Assembly (NCBI GenBank): GCA_013215145.1
Contig: JABSRP010000004.1
Coordinates: forward strand, 113,967-155,065
Source: Pseudobacteriovorax sp.
GTDB taxonomy: Bacteria; Bdellovibrionota_B; Oligoflexia; Oligoflexales; Oligoflexaceae
Direction: 5' to 3'
DNA length: 41,099 nt
Part shown: positions 34,523 through 41,099 of the stretch, in pieces
Layout: each line of letters opens with the position of its first letter
How positions within the stretch are numbered: the stretch's first letter is position 1
Position numbers and translations under genes: made by a program
Notes under the pieces: generated by a model
What the model saw: only the letters and a program-made list of their open reading frames with translations
Told to the model about the DNA's origin: nothing
Databases searched by the model: none

Positions 34523-36750
34523 AGCGGTTTTCGGATAAGGATAAACAACTTATCTTTGAGCTGATCTACAAATTAGTTGGTTCCCAACGAATTGCAAACG
34601 AAAAAGCGTCTGTATTTCTATCAAATATTAGTCGCAGAATGTCTGCCAACAATATCGATAATTTTTCCGAGTATCTCTACCTTGCCACCAGAGATCAACA
34701 GGAATATGATCAACTCATTTCCGCTCTTACCATTCATACGACACATTGGTTTCGTGAAAACTCACATTTTGAAAAGATAGAAACCTGGATAAAGACGAAT
34801 CGTTATAAGGATAAAACACCTATCACTGCCCTGTCGGTTGGTTGCTCGACTGGCGAGGAAGTCTACTCGTTAGCATTGACTCTACAGAAAATTTACGATG
34901 AGGGACATCCGATTGAATATCAAGTTAAGGGACTAGATATCGACCCCATCTCCATCCAATTCGCGGAAAAGGCCGTTTATAACGACAGCTGTCAGAAACA
35001 AATACCACAAAAATACTGGGAATATTTACTTCACGGCACAGGTAAAACTCAAGGCCTCATGACGATTCAAAAAGTCATCCGCAACCACTGCTCTTTTTTA
35101 ACTGGTTCGATTCTCGAGTTGTCAGGTTTTGTCAAAGAGAGTTTCGATATTATTATATGCCGCAACATTCTCATATACTTCAATCAAGATCAAATTGAAA
35201 AAATTTTGGATCGCTATCACGACATGCTAAAACCTGGGGGAATTCTCGTCTTAGGACATTCTGAGGCCCTAATCGAAGATAGTGAGAAGTTCCAAAAGCA
35301 GGGTCATACAATATTTAAAAAACTATCTAGAGGTCTACCTCAACAAGAGGATCTCCTCGTATTTGCAAAACACAACACCTCTATCCTTCAAAACATTAAG
35401 GACTACCTGACCCAAACCTCTGTCCCTTACCAAAAGTTTTCGGATTTATTTGAATTGGAAAAAGGAATCGAGTCTCAGCATCAAGCACAAGTACTTTTCA
35501 TTCACAGACCTCAGTCTGATTCTGAGTTTCATTGGCTCACGAATCCAGCTATGGAAAAAATGTCAACTTTAGGGTCCATCACAGTGATTTCTGACCTCAA
35601 GGATGAGTTGCCACCAGCCGGAATCCATAACCCAAAAGTACAAATTATGGACAACAGTCAGCCACAGAAAATTTTAGAGCACATGAGAGCTTCAAGAATC
35701 AAACTAGCTGAAGAAGCCAAAAAGCCAAAAATGATCCAAGAACCTCTAACAGGCCATATTCTCGTGGTCGACGATGATGCCGATGTCGGAAACATCCACT
35801 GCGAAATGATCGAAAGCCTGGGTTTGGACGCCACCTTCTGTGATTCAGGAAAAAAAGCCTTGGAGTTAATCCAAACCGAAGACTATTCTCTAGTTTTATC
35901 TGATCTGGTTATGCCAGAAATGAGCGGCCTTGAACTGTTTCGAGAAGCTAGGAAACTTAACCCTGATATTCAAGGCATACTGATCACGGGATACGGTGAT
36001 AAAATGATTTTAAAGAGCGCAGAGGATGCCGGATACTCACGAGTGTTCGACAAGCCCGTTGAACTCTCGGTTTTGAAACAGGGTCTCCAAGAAACTCTCA
36101 GTAACAAACCAAACAAAAAAAGAACTCAGATCGAAAGAAAATCCATTCGTCCATTCTCTCCCGATTTGATACTTGTGGGAGCCAGCACTGGTGGAACAGT
36201 AGCTTTAGAAACACTCCTTCGAGGCTTTCACCGGCAATCGTTTTGCCCTCCTATAGTCGTAGTCCAACATATTCCCATCGAATTTGCTGGTCCTTTCGCC
36301 AAAAGACTTGCCGATGCCTCGAACTTGCAACTTGGCGCGATCACAAACCAAACCATGCTTCAATCCAATACAATCTATGTGGCTCAAGGGGACTACCATT
36401 TGGGACTGAAACGAAAGGGCGGAGCCATTTACTGTAGCCTTTCTCAGGAGCCAGAGATTTCGGGGCACAAGCCTTCGGTGGATTTTCTTTTTCATGCGGG
36501 AGCAAAGCTGGCGAACCAAAATATTTTTGCGATATTACTTACCGGGATGGGCAAAGATGGAGCGCAGGGGATGAAAGCTCTGTACGATACTGGAGCCTTT
36601 ACTGCTGCCCAAGACGAATCCTCATCAGTAGTATACGGAATGCCAAAGGAAGCCATTGCCTTAGGAGCTGTTCACCTGACAGGAAATCTTCAAGACATTA
36701 GAGAGAAACTAGACGAGTTTATCAGTACCAAACGAAAGCGATCAGCATAG
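34519..36750 (+). CDS. CheR-REC-CheB fusion protein
   Basis: This 743-residue protein joins both adaptation enzymes. Residues 1-270 are CheR, a SAM-dependent glutamate methyltransferase (HTTHWFRE at 73-80, SVGCSTGEEVYSLA at 106-119, CRNILIYF at 214-221). Residues about 275-395 look like a receiver fold without the phospho-acceptor Asp. Residues about 412-528 are a real receiver domain with Asp462 in LSDLVMPEMSG and conserved acidic residues (VVDDD at 416-420) and DKP. Residues about 545-740 are CheB methylesterase with Ser556 in GASTGG, His584 in VQHI and Asp680 in GMGKDG. The methyltransferase and methylesterase act in opposite directions on the receptor, so a fused pair under a receiver domain is unusual. 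It is the last gene of the operon. Confidence 0.9.
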   Translation: MKRFSDKDKQLIFELIYKLVGSQRIANEKASVFLSNISRRMSANNIDNFSEYLYLATRDQQEYDQLISALTIHTTHWFRENSHFEKIETWIKTNRYKDKTPITALSVGCSTGEEVYSLALTLQKIYDEGHPIEYQVKGLDIDPISIQFAEKAVYNDSCQKQIPQKYWEYLLHGTGKTQGLMTIQKVIRNHCSFLTGSILELSGFVKESFDIIICRNILIYFNQDQIEKILDRYHDMLKPGGILVLGHSEALIEDSEKFQKQGHTIFKKLSRGLPQQEDLLVFAKHNTSILQNIKDYLTQTSVPYQKFSDLFELEKGIESQHQAQVLFIHRPQSDSEFHWLTNPAMEKMSTLGSITVISDLKDELPPAGIHNPKVQIMDNSQPQKILEHMRASRIKLAEEAKKPKMIQEPLTGHILVVDDDADVGNIHCEMIESLGLDATFCDSGKKALELIQTEDYSLVLSDLVMPEMSGLELFREARKLNPDIQGILITGYGDKMILKSAEDAGYSRVFDKPVELSVLKQGLQETLSNKPNKKRTQIERKSIRPFSPDLILVGASTGGTVALETLLRGFHRQSFCPPIVVVQHIPIEFAGPFAKRLADASNLQLGAITNQTMLQSNTIYVAQGDYHLGLKRKGGAIYCSLSQEPEISGHKPSVDFLFHAGAKLANQNIFAILLTGMGKDGAQGMKALYDTGAFTAAQDESSSVVYGMPKEAIALGAVHLTGNLQDIREKLDEFISTKRKRSA

Positions 36751-36763
36751 AAATCTAAAATAT

Positions 36764-36796
36764 AAAAAAAGGCATCCACAGTCTTACGGGATGCCT
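36764..36796 (-). terminator. Terminator of the minus-strand lipoprotein gene
   Basis: AGGCATCC (36770-36777) pairs with GGATGCCT (36789-36796). The A-tract at 36764-36770 becomes a T-run on the minus strand, so it ends the transcript of the lipoprotein gene at 37360-36827. It also lies behind the CheR-CheB fusion gene on the plus strand. Confidence 0.75.
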
Positions 36797-36826
36797 AACG
36801 TCTTGACTTATCTAAAATAAGAAGAA

Positions 36827-37360
36827 TTATTTATCAGATTTCATTTCTTCTTTTTTCTCTTCAATTTTTTCGTCGATTTTTTCAATTTCTTCTTTAGACT
36901 CTTTTTGCTTGTTTACTAAATCACCAATGATCTTTGTAAGGGCATCCTTCATTTCCTTTGGATCTTTCGAATCTAAAGCACCTTGTAGTATTTCTTTAAG
37001 AGCAGGATCTAAAATTTTATCTATAATCTGACGGAATGCGTCCGAATCGAGAAGCTTACTGATGGCAGCAATAATACCGTTCAAGCCGCTAGTTTTCTTC
37101 TCAACCTCTTCCTTAGCTTTTTCACTTTCTTCGATTTGCTCTTCAACATCGCCAAGCTTGCTCTCTTCCTCAGCCTTTGCCGCTTCTAGTTCGGCAAGCT
37201 CAGCCTCTAACCTAGCTTGTTTCTCGGTCTCAGACTCCACTGGAGTTTCGATCGTATTTTTATTTGCAGAAGCATCGACACCATTGGTAACGCCGCGCTT
37301 AGTTTCGCTTTTACAAGATAATATAAGGCCAGAACACAGAATAAGCATAAGAAGTTTCAT
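36827..37360 (-). CDS. Coiled-coil lipoprotein of unknown function
   Basis: This 177-residue product has a lipoprotein signal with Cys16 in LILSC. Residues about 45-95 are Glu/Ala/Lys heptads, then a short helical domain (ISKLLDSDAFRQIIDKIL, LKEILQGALDS) and a Lys/Glu-rich helical C-terminus. No domain is recognised. It may be a periplasm-spanning or structural lipoprotein. It is divergent from the outer-membrane barrel gene at 37650. Confidence 0.6.
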   Translation of the reverse strand: MKLLMLILCSGLILSCKSETKRGVTNGVDASANKNTIETPVESETEKQARLEAELAELEAAKAEEESKLGDVEEQIEESEKAKEEVEKKTSGLNGIIAAISKLLDSDAFRQIIDKILDPALKEILQGALDSKDPKEMKDALTKIIGDLVNKQKESKEEIEKIDEKIEEKKEEMKSDK

Positions 37361-37649
37361 TGAGGTTTCCTTTGGCTAATGTCACAAGAAGAAGTCAGTT
37401 TGTCTACATCCAACGACAGATCTGCAATAAACCTGCCACAAGTAAAATACTAAAATAATTGGGAAAATATGGACTGCTTCTGATCAACTTTGCGACAGTT
37501 GGTTCCTTACTGAAAATCAGTTTTTCAGCTTCATAAACCATCAATCAATCCTTCCCCTTGTTTAACTTTGCCTAGTTGACCTAGATAAGATTTGGGTATC
37601 GATTCCATCGGCGAGCTATAGAGTTCGCATTCTTGTGATAGGATAAGTT

Positions 37650-38353
37650 ATGAAGTCTACCTTTGGATATTTACTCCTTATATCTCTAAGCATGCCAGCA
37701 TATTCGCAAAATTCCGATGGTGGCGATACCGCCGAGGCCAAGCAAGGAAATAGCTCCGAAATCATCAGACAAACCAAACGAATAAGCGTGGGTTTTGAAG
37801 CTGGATCGTTCCTCTCACCAGTTATCGGACTTGGCGTCACAGGAGGCTACATGGTCACTGATAGCCTTCGACTAGGGGCGAGTTACGCCTCGGGAACTTG
37901 GGACGCTACGGAAGTTTTGGACGACTCAGACCCTGATGTATTTATCAATCGTTTTGATGTGAATGCATCTATTGCCGAGGTTGAAGTCAAGTGGTTTACT
38001 GGCAATAGTTTCTATCTGGGACTGGGTTTGGGACAAAGGGTCATTACCTTTGATGCGGGCGCTCAAGATCGTAATCTAGGACTAACATTAGAAACTGAAA
38101 TAACGTTACCTCCATGGTTGCCAATCTGGAAATTGGCAACATCTGGACTCTGGATTCTTGACTCTATTTGGGGAGACAATGGATAGGGTTCGCCGCCCCG
38201 TTTAGCTCATCTTTCGAAGTCACCACCTCATCAAACTTCGGGACTGAGAGCGACTTAGCTAGTGTCCAGCAGGATATGGAAGATTCAGCAAAAACGATTG
38301 GTGAAATTGTGTCTGCCTCACTGCTTCAATTCCTGGTCGGCTTTCAATTCTAA
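37650..38353 (+). pseudogene. Outer-membrane beta-barrel protein, frameshifted and with an internal stop
   Basis: The frame starting at 37650 has a signal peptide (MKSTFGYLLLISLSMPAYSQ) and alternating barrel-type strands, and reads to TAG at 38184-38186. Its C-terminal part is hydrophobic but not barrel-like. In another frame, from about 38099, the text becomes VANLEIGNIWTLDS, TGA (38159-38161), LYLGRQWIGFAAPF and then runs to the stop after FLVGFQF at 38353, a typical outer-membrane C-terminus ending in Phe. So one frameshift between about 38096 and 38120 and one TGA have to be undone to recover a complete barrel of about 230 residues. Either a true pseudogene or two sequence errors would explain it. 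Confidence 0.65.
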
Positions 38354-38476
38354 CTTTCACTGATTTCCCAAATTTATATAGACTCCAGCAAGACGACCCA
38401 TCTTTTGATGAAAGAGCCAATAGGCCCGAATTTTCCGCTCAAATGGATTGACAGGAGCGAAAAACCAGTAAATAAT

Positions 38477-38495
38477 GATAATGATAATCATTTTA
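38477..38495. promoter_or_regulatory. Fur box
   Basis: GATAATGATAATCATTTTA matches the 19-bp Fur consensus at 17 of 19 positions, with additional ATGATA overlap to the left. It lies 47 bases before the ATG of the Bfd-like gene, so Fur with iron would repress that gene. Confidence 0.7.
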
Positions 38496-38541
38496 AAAAT
38501 CAGGAGGCGATTTCTAGAAATGTCAATATTAAGAGGTACTT

Positions 38542-38718
38542 ATGATTTTTTGCTCATGCCTAGGTGTTAGTGATAAAGACGTCCTAGAGTTACATAAATC
38601 AGGCTATCCTGGCAAAACTATCATTCAGTTGACAGGCGCTTCTACAAAATGCGGCTCGTGTCGCCAATTTTTGAAACACCTGCTTTCCGATTCTGGCACC
38701 CAAGGTTCCCAATCCTAG
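38542..38718 (+). CDS. bfd: Bacterioferritin-associated ferredoxin-like protein
   Basis: This 58-residue gene has an AAGAGG site five bases before ATG 38542. Cys4-x-Cys6 and Cys37-x-x-Cys40 in TKCGSC match the four-Cys [2Fe-2S] pattern of Bfd-like proteins, and the start MIFCSCLGVSDKDV is typical. Bfd reduces the bacterioferritin core so that iron can leave. With the Fur box upstream, this fits an iron-limitation response. A second small frame, ATG 38520 to TAG 38570 (MSILRGTYDFLLMPRC), lies behind the AGGAGG at 38502-38507 and overlaps the start of the gene, perhaps as a leader. No bacterioferritin gene is in the window. The symbol is by family likeness. Confidence 0.8.
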   Translation: MIFCSCLGVSDKDVLELHKSGYPGKTIIQLTGASTKCGSCRQFLKHLLSDSGTQGSQS

Positions 38719-38762
38719 ACTTCAGCTGGCTATAGTACCTATAGTCCAATCCAATATAATAG

Positions 38763-38798
38763 ATCCCCCCGCACAGTTGTACGGGGGGATACTTTTTT
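38763..38798 (+). terminator. Intrinsic terminator of the bfd-like gene
   Basis: ATCCCCCCG (38763-38771) pairs with CGGGGGGAT (38782-38790), nine bp with a 10-nt loop. ACTTTTTT follows at 38791-38798. The nearby NTF2-like gene is convergent. Confidence 0.88.
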
Positions 38799-38808
38799 AC
38801 CGAATTCT

Positions 38809-39198
38809 CTAACGTAAAAACATTATGCGATAGATTTTATTGTCCTTCATTTCGTAAACGACTGGGATTTCGAGTTCGCCTCTATCGGTCTTAAGGTGCT
38901 CAAGATCAATCACAAAATTTCCTTTGATGAGACGCTCTTTTATCGTCGCCTTTTTTTTCACCGTATTAATAAACGTCATGTAGGTTTTATCAAGTTCTTC
39001 GAAACCCTTAAACTTGAGCTCATTAGGGAAGTCATAGCCCTCAATTTCCGCATGAAAGAACGACTTAAAGCGAGCATAATCATTTTCATTGGCGGCCTCA
39101 ATATGACCGTCAATAACCTTATGCTCAGCAATCTTTTGATGGGTTTGACAGGACACTAACAATCCAAGACAAAAGACAAGAGACACTGTTCTTTTCAT
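38809..39198 (-). CDS. Lipoprotein with NTF2/SnoaL-like domain
   Basis: I start at ATG 39198 with GAGGG upstream (a TTG start at 39210 is in frame). The product is 129 residues with lipobox LLVSC and Cys17. The mature part has the layout of an NTF2-like cone: an N-terminal helix (HIEAANENDYARFKSFFH), then GYDFP and strands, KFKGFEELDKTYMTFINTV (given as the middle helix), and a C-terminal strand RIMFLR. It is weakly supported. Most such small proteins lack a known substrate. It is upstream of nothing on its strand except the permease gene at 39245, which is a separate unit. Confidence 0.6.
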   Translation of the reverse strand: MKRTVSLVFCLGLLVSCQTHQKIAEHKVIDGHIEAANENDYARFKSFFHAEIEGYDFPNELKFKGFEELDKTYMTFINTVKKKATIKERLIKGNFVIDLEHLKTDRGELEIPVVYEMKDNKIYRIMFLR

Positions 39199-39244
39199 TT
39201 CAACCCTCAAGCATTGAGAAACATGGCGACTAAAGTAGTCTCAT

Positions 39245-40837
39245 TTAAAATACATATAAGCTAAGCATAGCAATAAAAGTCGAGCATAGGCAGTAAAAAA
39301 TCATAGGTCCCATAGTAAAACGGATGACCGCCCCTTCTTTTCCCAGTAAGCCAACTACGGATACTGCAGCTACAATATTGACCACGCATATCATGTTTCC
39401 CGCATTAGCGCCAAGACTCTGCAGAGCTAAAATAGTCGTAGTATCTAAATCAAGGGTCTCTGCGACCTGATATTGCATTAAGGAAAACATCAAATTACTA
39501 AAAGTTGCACTCCCTGAGATAAATGACCCCAAAGCTCCAACAAAAGGTGATAATAGGGGCCAAGCCTGCCCAACAGACTCGCTCAAACTTGCCGCCAACT
39601 CCACGGGCATAGCTCGCAATCCCTGATCTATTCCAGTATCAGAGTGAATAAATACCCGTACCATAGCCACCGAAGGAATCAGTGCCAAGGCACTGGCTGT
39701 AGATTTACTCAACGTTTGTCCAAACAAGTCCTTGATCGCGTTTCCATCGAGTTTATGGGCAAAAAAAGTGATCACGCTCACCAGGATAAAGACAGTTCCT
39801 GGTAGATATAACAACGATAAGCTAGCTGAGATATTTGTACCAAGAATCTCTGTCCAGTGAATACTAGTAGACAGCAACCAGGCCTTAATTGGCAGAAAAG
39901 GTAGGCGGGTTAGCAATAACAAGGACGCCACCAATAAATAAGGCAACCAAGCCTTCCCTAGCGACATAGGATTCTGTGATGGTCTGACCTCACTAGTAGA
40001 AGGCTTACCTTGCCGAAACAAGCCCAAACGAATACTCGTCACAAAAATGGCGAGACCTATCAAACCTCCAAAAATGGAGGGAAACTCGGGACCAAGTAGA
40101 AAAGCCACGGAAAAGGCCGGCACAGTGAAGCACATTCCAGCAAACAAACCCAAAGCTAACCGGCTGAAACCATAGCGCCAGGATTTATTCTCGGAAAAGA
40201 ACCGCCCGTAAACAAATAGTTGTACCACAGGCAAACATGTAGCCGTGATGAGATCGAAGGAACTGATTGCTTGGGCAACGTCTTGCAAAAGGCCTGTGGA
40301 CAGCATATCGATCTCACCAGCAAGACCTTGATTCAGACCTACTAATAGCGGTGTACCTAGAGCTCCGTAGGTCACGGCAGCACTGTCGCCAATCAAAGCC
40401 AGAACAACTGCAGCCATAGGGCTAAACCCTAAAGCAACCAGTAACGGGGCACAAATAGCAGCGGGAGTCCCAAAACCAGCAGCCCCTTCGATGAAGGCGC
40501 AAAACAGCCATCCGACTATCATTAGCTGGACGCCTTTATCAGTCGAAATCCGGTTAAATCCATCTTTTATTGTCATCATAGCACCAGATTTTTCCAAGGT
40601 ATAAAGCAGAAGCATGGCACTAAAAATAATCCACAAAATAGATAGCGAAATCACAAAGCCCTCTATCATAGCCGCGGCGATTTGGATCCCTGGAACCGTC
40701 CATATAAAATAAGCACCGATAGACGTGATGACCAAGCAAGCAGGCATTGCCAATGTCGCCTGTAGCCGTAATAAAACTAAAAAAATGAAAACAGAAACTA
40801 TAGGACTGAGACCAACGATCAATTCAAGCAAGGTCAT
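39245..40837 (-). CDS. L-lactate permease (LctP family)
   Basis: I start at ATG 40837 with a GGGAAG site and the first membrane segment right after it, giving 530 residues; the frame opens at 40978, where the added 47 residues have no membrane segment. Family motifs are [17 protein letters not shown] and [22 protein letters not shown] in the central part. The LctP family carries L-lactate, D-lactate and glycolate with protons. The upstream or downstream lactate dehydrogenase genes expected in lut/lct operons are not in the window. It would import lactate for gluconeogenesis via pckA. Confidence 0.87.
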   Translation of the reverse strand: MTLLELIVGLSPIVSVFIFLVLLRLQATLAMPACLVITSIGAYFIWTVPGIQIAAAMIEGFVISLSILWIIFSAMLLLYTLEKSGAMMTIKDGFNRISTDKGVQLMIVGWLFCAFIEGAAGFGTPAAICAPLLVALGFSPMAAVVLALIGDSAAVTYGALGTPLLVGLNQGLAGEIDMLSTGLLQDVAQAISSFDLITATCLPVVQLFVYGRFFSENKSWRYGFSRLALGLFAGMCFTVPAFSVAFLLGPEFPSIFGGLIGLAIFVTSIRLGLFRQGKPSTSEVRPSQNPMSLGKAWLPYLLVASLLLLTRLPFLPIKAWLLSTSIHWTEILGTNISASLSLLYLPGTVFILVSVITFFAHKLDGNAIKDLFGQTLSKSTASALALIPSVAMVRVFIHSDTGIDQGLRAMPVELAASLSESVGQAWPLLSPFVGALGSFISGSATFSNLMFSLMQYQVAETLDLDTTTILALQSLGANAGNMICVVNIVAAVSVVGLLGKEGAVIRFTMGPMIFYCLCSTFIAMLSLYVF

Positions 40838-41084
40838 AACGTTAACTTCCCTTTTTTTTACATAGGTTCTGGTCTGACCATATCGGTTTCTGCTTACCAC
40901 TAATAGTAGTGGATCGTCATGGGAGAAAACTGATCTGATAGGCATAAGCTTGAACATCAGAACAGGGCATACCAACAATTCTGTAGGTTTGTTGCCCTCC
41001 AGTGATTTCGGTTTTCTTACTTCAATGCCGTTAACTTAAGGCTGTAATCTATATGGGTCAATATTTCTGGGGAGTTGTCTGGAT

Positions 41085-41099
41085 ATGAAAAAGCCATGT
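41085..41099 (+). CDS. Possible start of a gene cut by the window edge
   Basis: ATG at 41085 follows GGGGAG (41069-41074) and reads MKKPC to the window end. The site spacing is slightly long. Nothing more can be said. Confidence 0.3.

Noticed and set aside
38159..38161. Stop-codon recoding (TGA as Trp or selenocysteine)
   Set aside because: TGA and TAA also serve as normal stops in this window, and the barrel gene has a frameshift as well, so decay is the simpler reading.
1..41099. CRISPR arrays, tRNA and rRNA genes
   Set aside because: No regularly spaced direct repeats, tRNA-like cloverleaf or rRNA core sequence was seen on either strand.

Overview
The window looks like chromosomal DNA of a Gram-negative bacterium of the Bdellovibrionota/Oligoflexia type. 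The pointers are a TIGR02147-family regulator (a family typical of Bdellovibrio-like bacteria and Fibrobacter), many short exported proteins and lipoproteins without recognisable families, an outer-membrane barrel gene, and mid-range base composition judged by eye. The organism assignment is inference from gene content only. No rRNA, tRNA or CRISPR array was seen.

Layout. 1-350: 3' end of an IS200/IS605-type tnpB with stacked hairpins behind it. 738-5299: an alpha/beta hydrolase with a PilZ-like tail, small exported proteins, the TIGR02147 regulator and a secreted class-3 lipase. 5308-8058 (minus): two paralogous exported proteins with a motif resembling the MACPF signature, closed by a clear terminator. 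8450-12612: housekeeping genes (DAHP synthase, GNAT acetyltransferase, ATP-dependent PEP carboxykinase) and a NUDIX gene whose best start is followed by an in-frame TAA. 13300-20051: an accessory island of eight exported or membrane-anchored proteins that I cannot assign to families. Its core is four overlapping genes (16397-19308), flanked by two secreted coiled-coil proteins. 20280-28420 (minus): a zinc-ribbon protein, a DASS/SLC13 anion transporter, a secreted endonuclease/exonuclease/phosphatase protein next to a phospholipase-D-like lipoprotein, a Prx5-type peroxiredoxin, a 7TM-DISM receptor with a nucleotide cyclase domain, and an exported Cys-rich protein. 28664-29605: a secreted chymotrypsin-fold protease. 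30163-36750: a compact chemosensory operon with NIT-MCP, CheA, CheW, and a single protein joining CheR, two receiver-like domains and CheB. 36827-41099: a coiled-coil lipoprotein, a broken outer-membrane barrel gene, a 58-codon Bfd-like ferredoxin behind a near-perfect Fur box, an NTF2-like lipoprotein and an L-lactate permease.

How the genes work together. The chemosensory operon is self-contained for receptor, kinase, coupling and both adaptation enzymes, but it has no CheY in the window, so its output must lie elsewhere or go through the receiver domains of the CheR-CheB fusion. Several loci encode enzymes or possible pore-formers exported from the cytoplasm (lipase, MACPF-like pair, PLD-like protein, EEP nuclease/phosphatase, serine protease). 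This would suit a bacterium that attacks or scavenges other cells, but that is inference. The best candidate for an undescribed system is the 14.6-20.1 kb cluster of secreted coiled-coil proteins, a small lipoprotein, an inner-membrane-anchored linker and a secreted protein with a long proline-rich tail.
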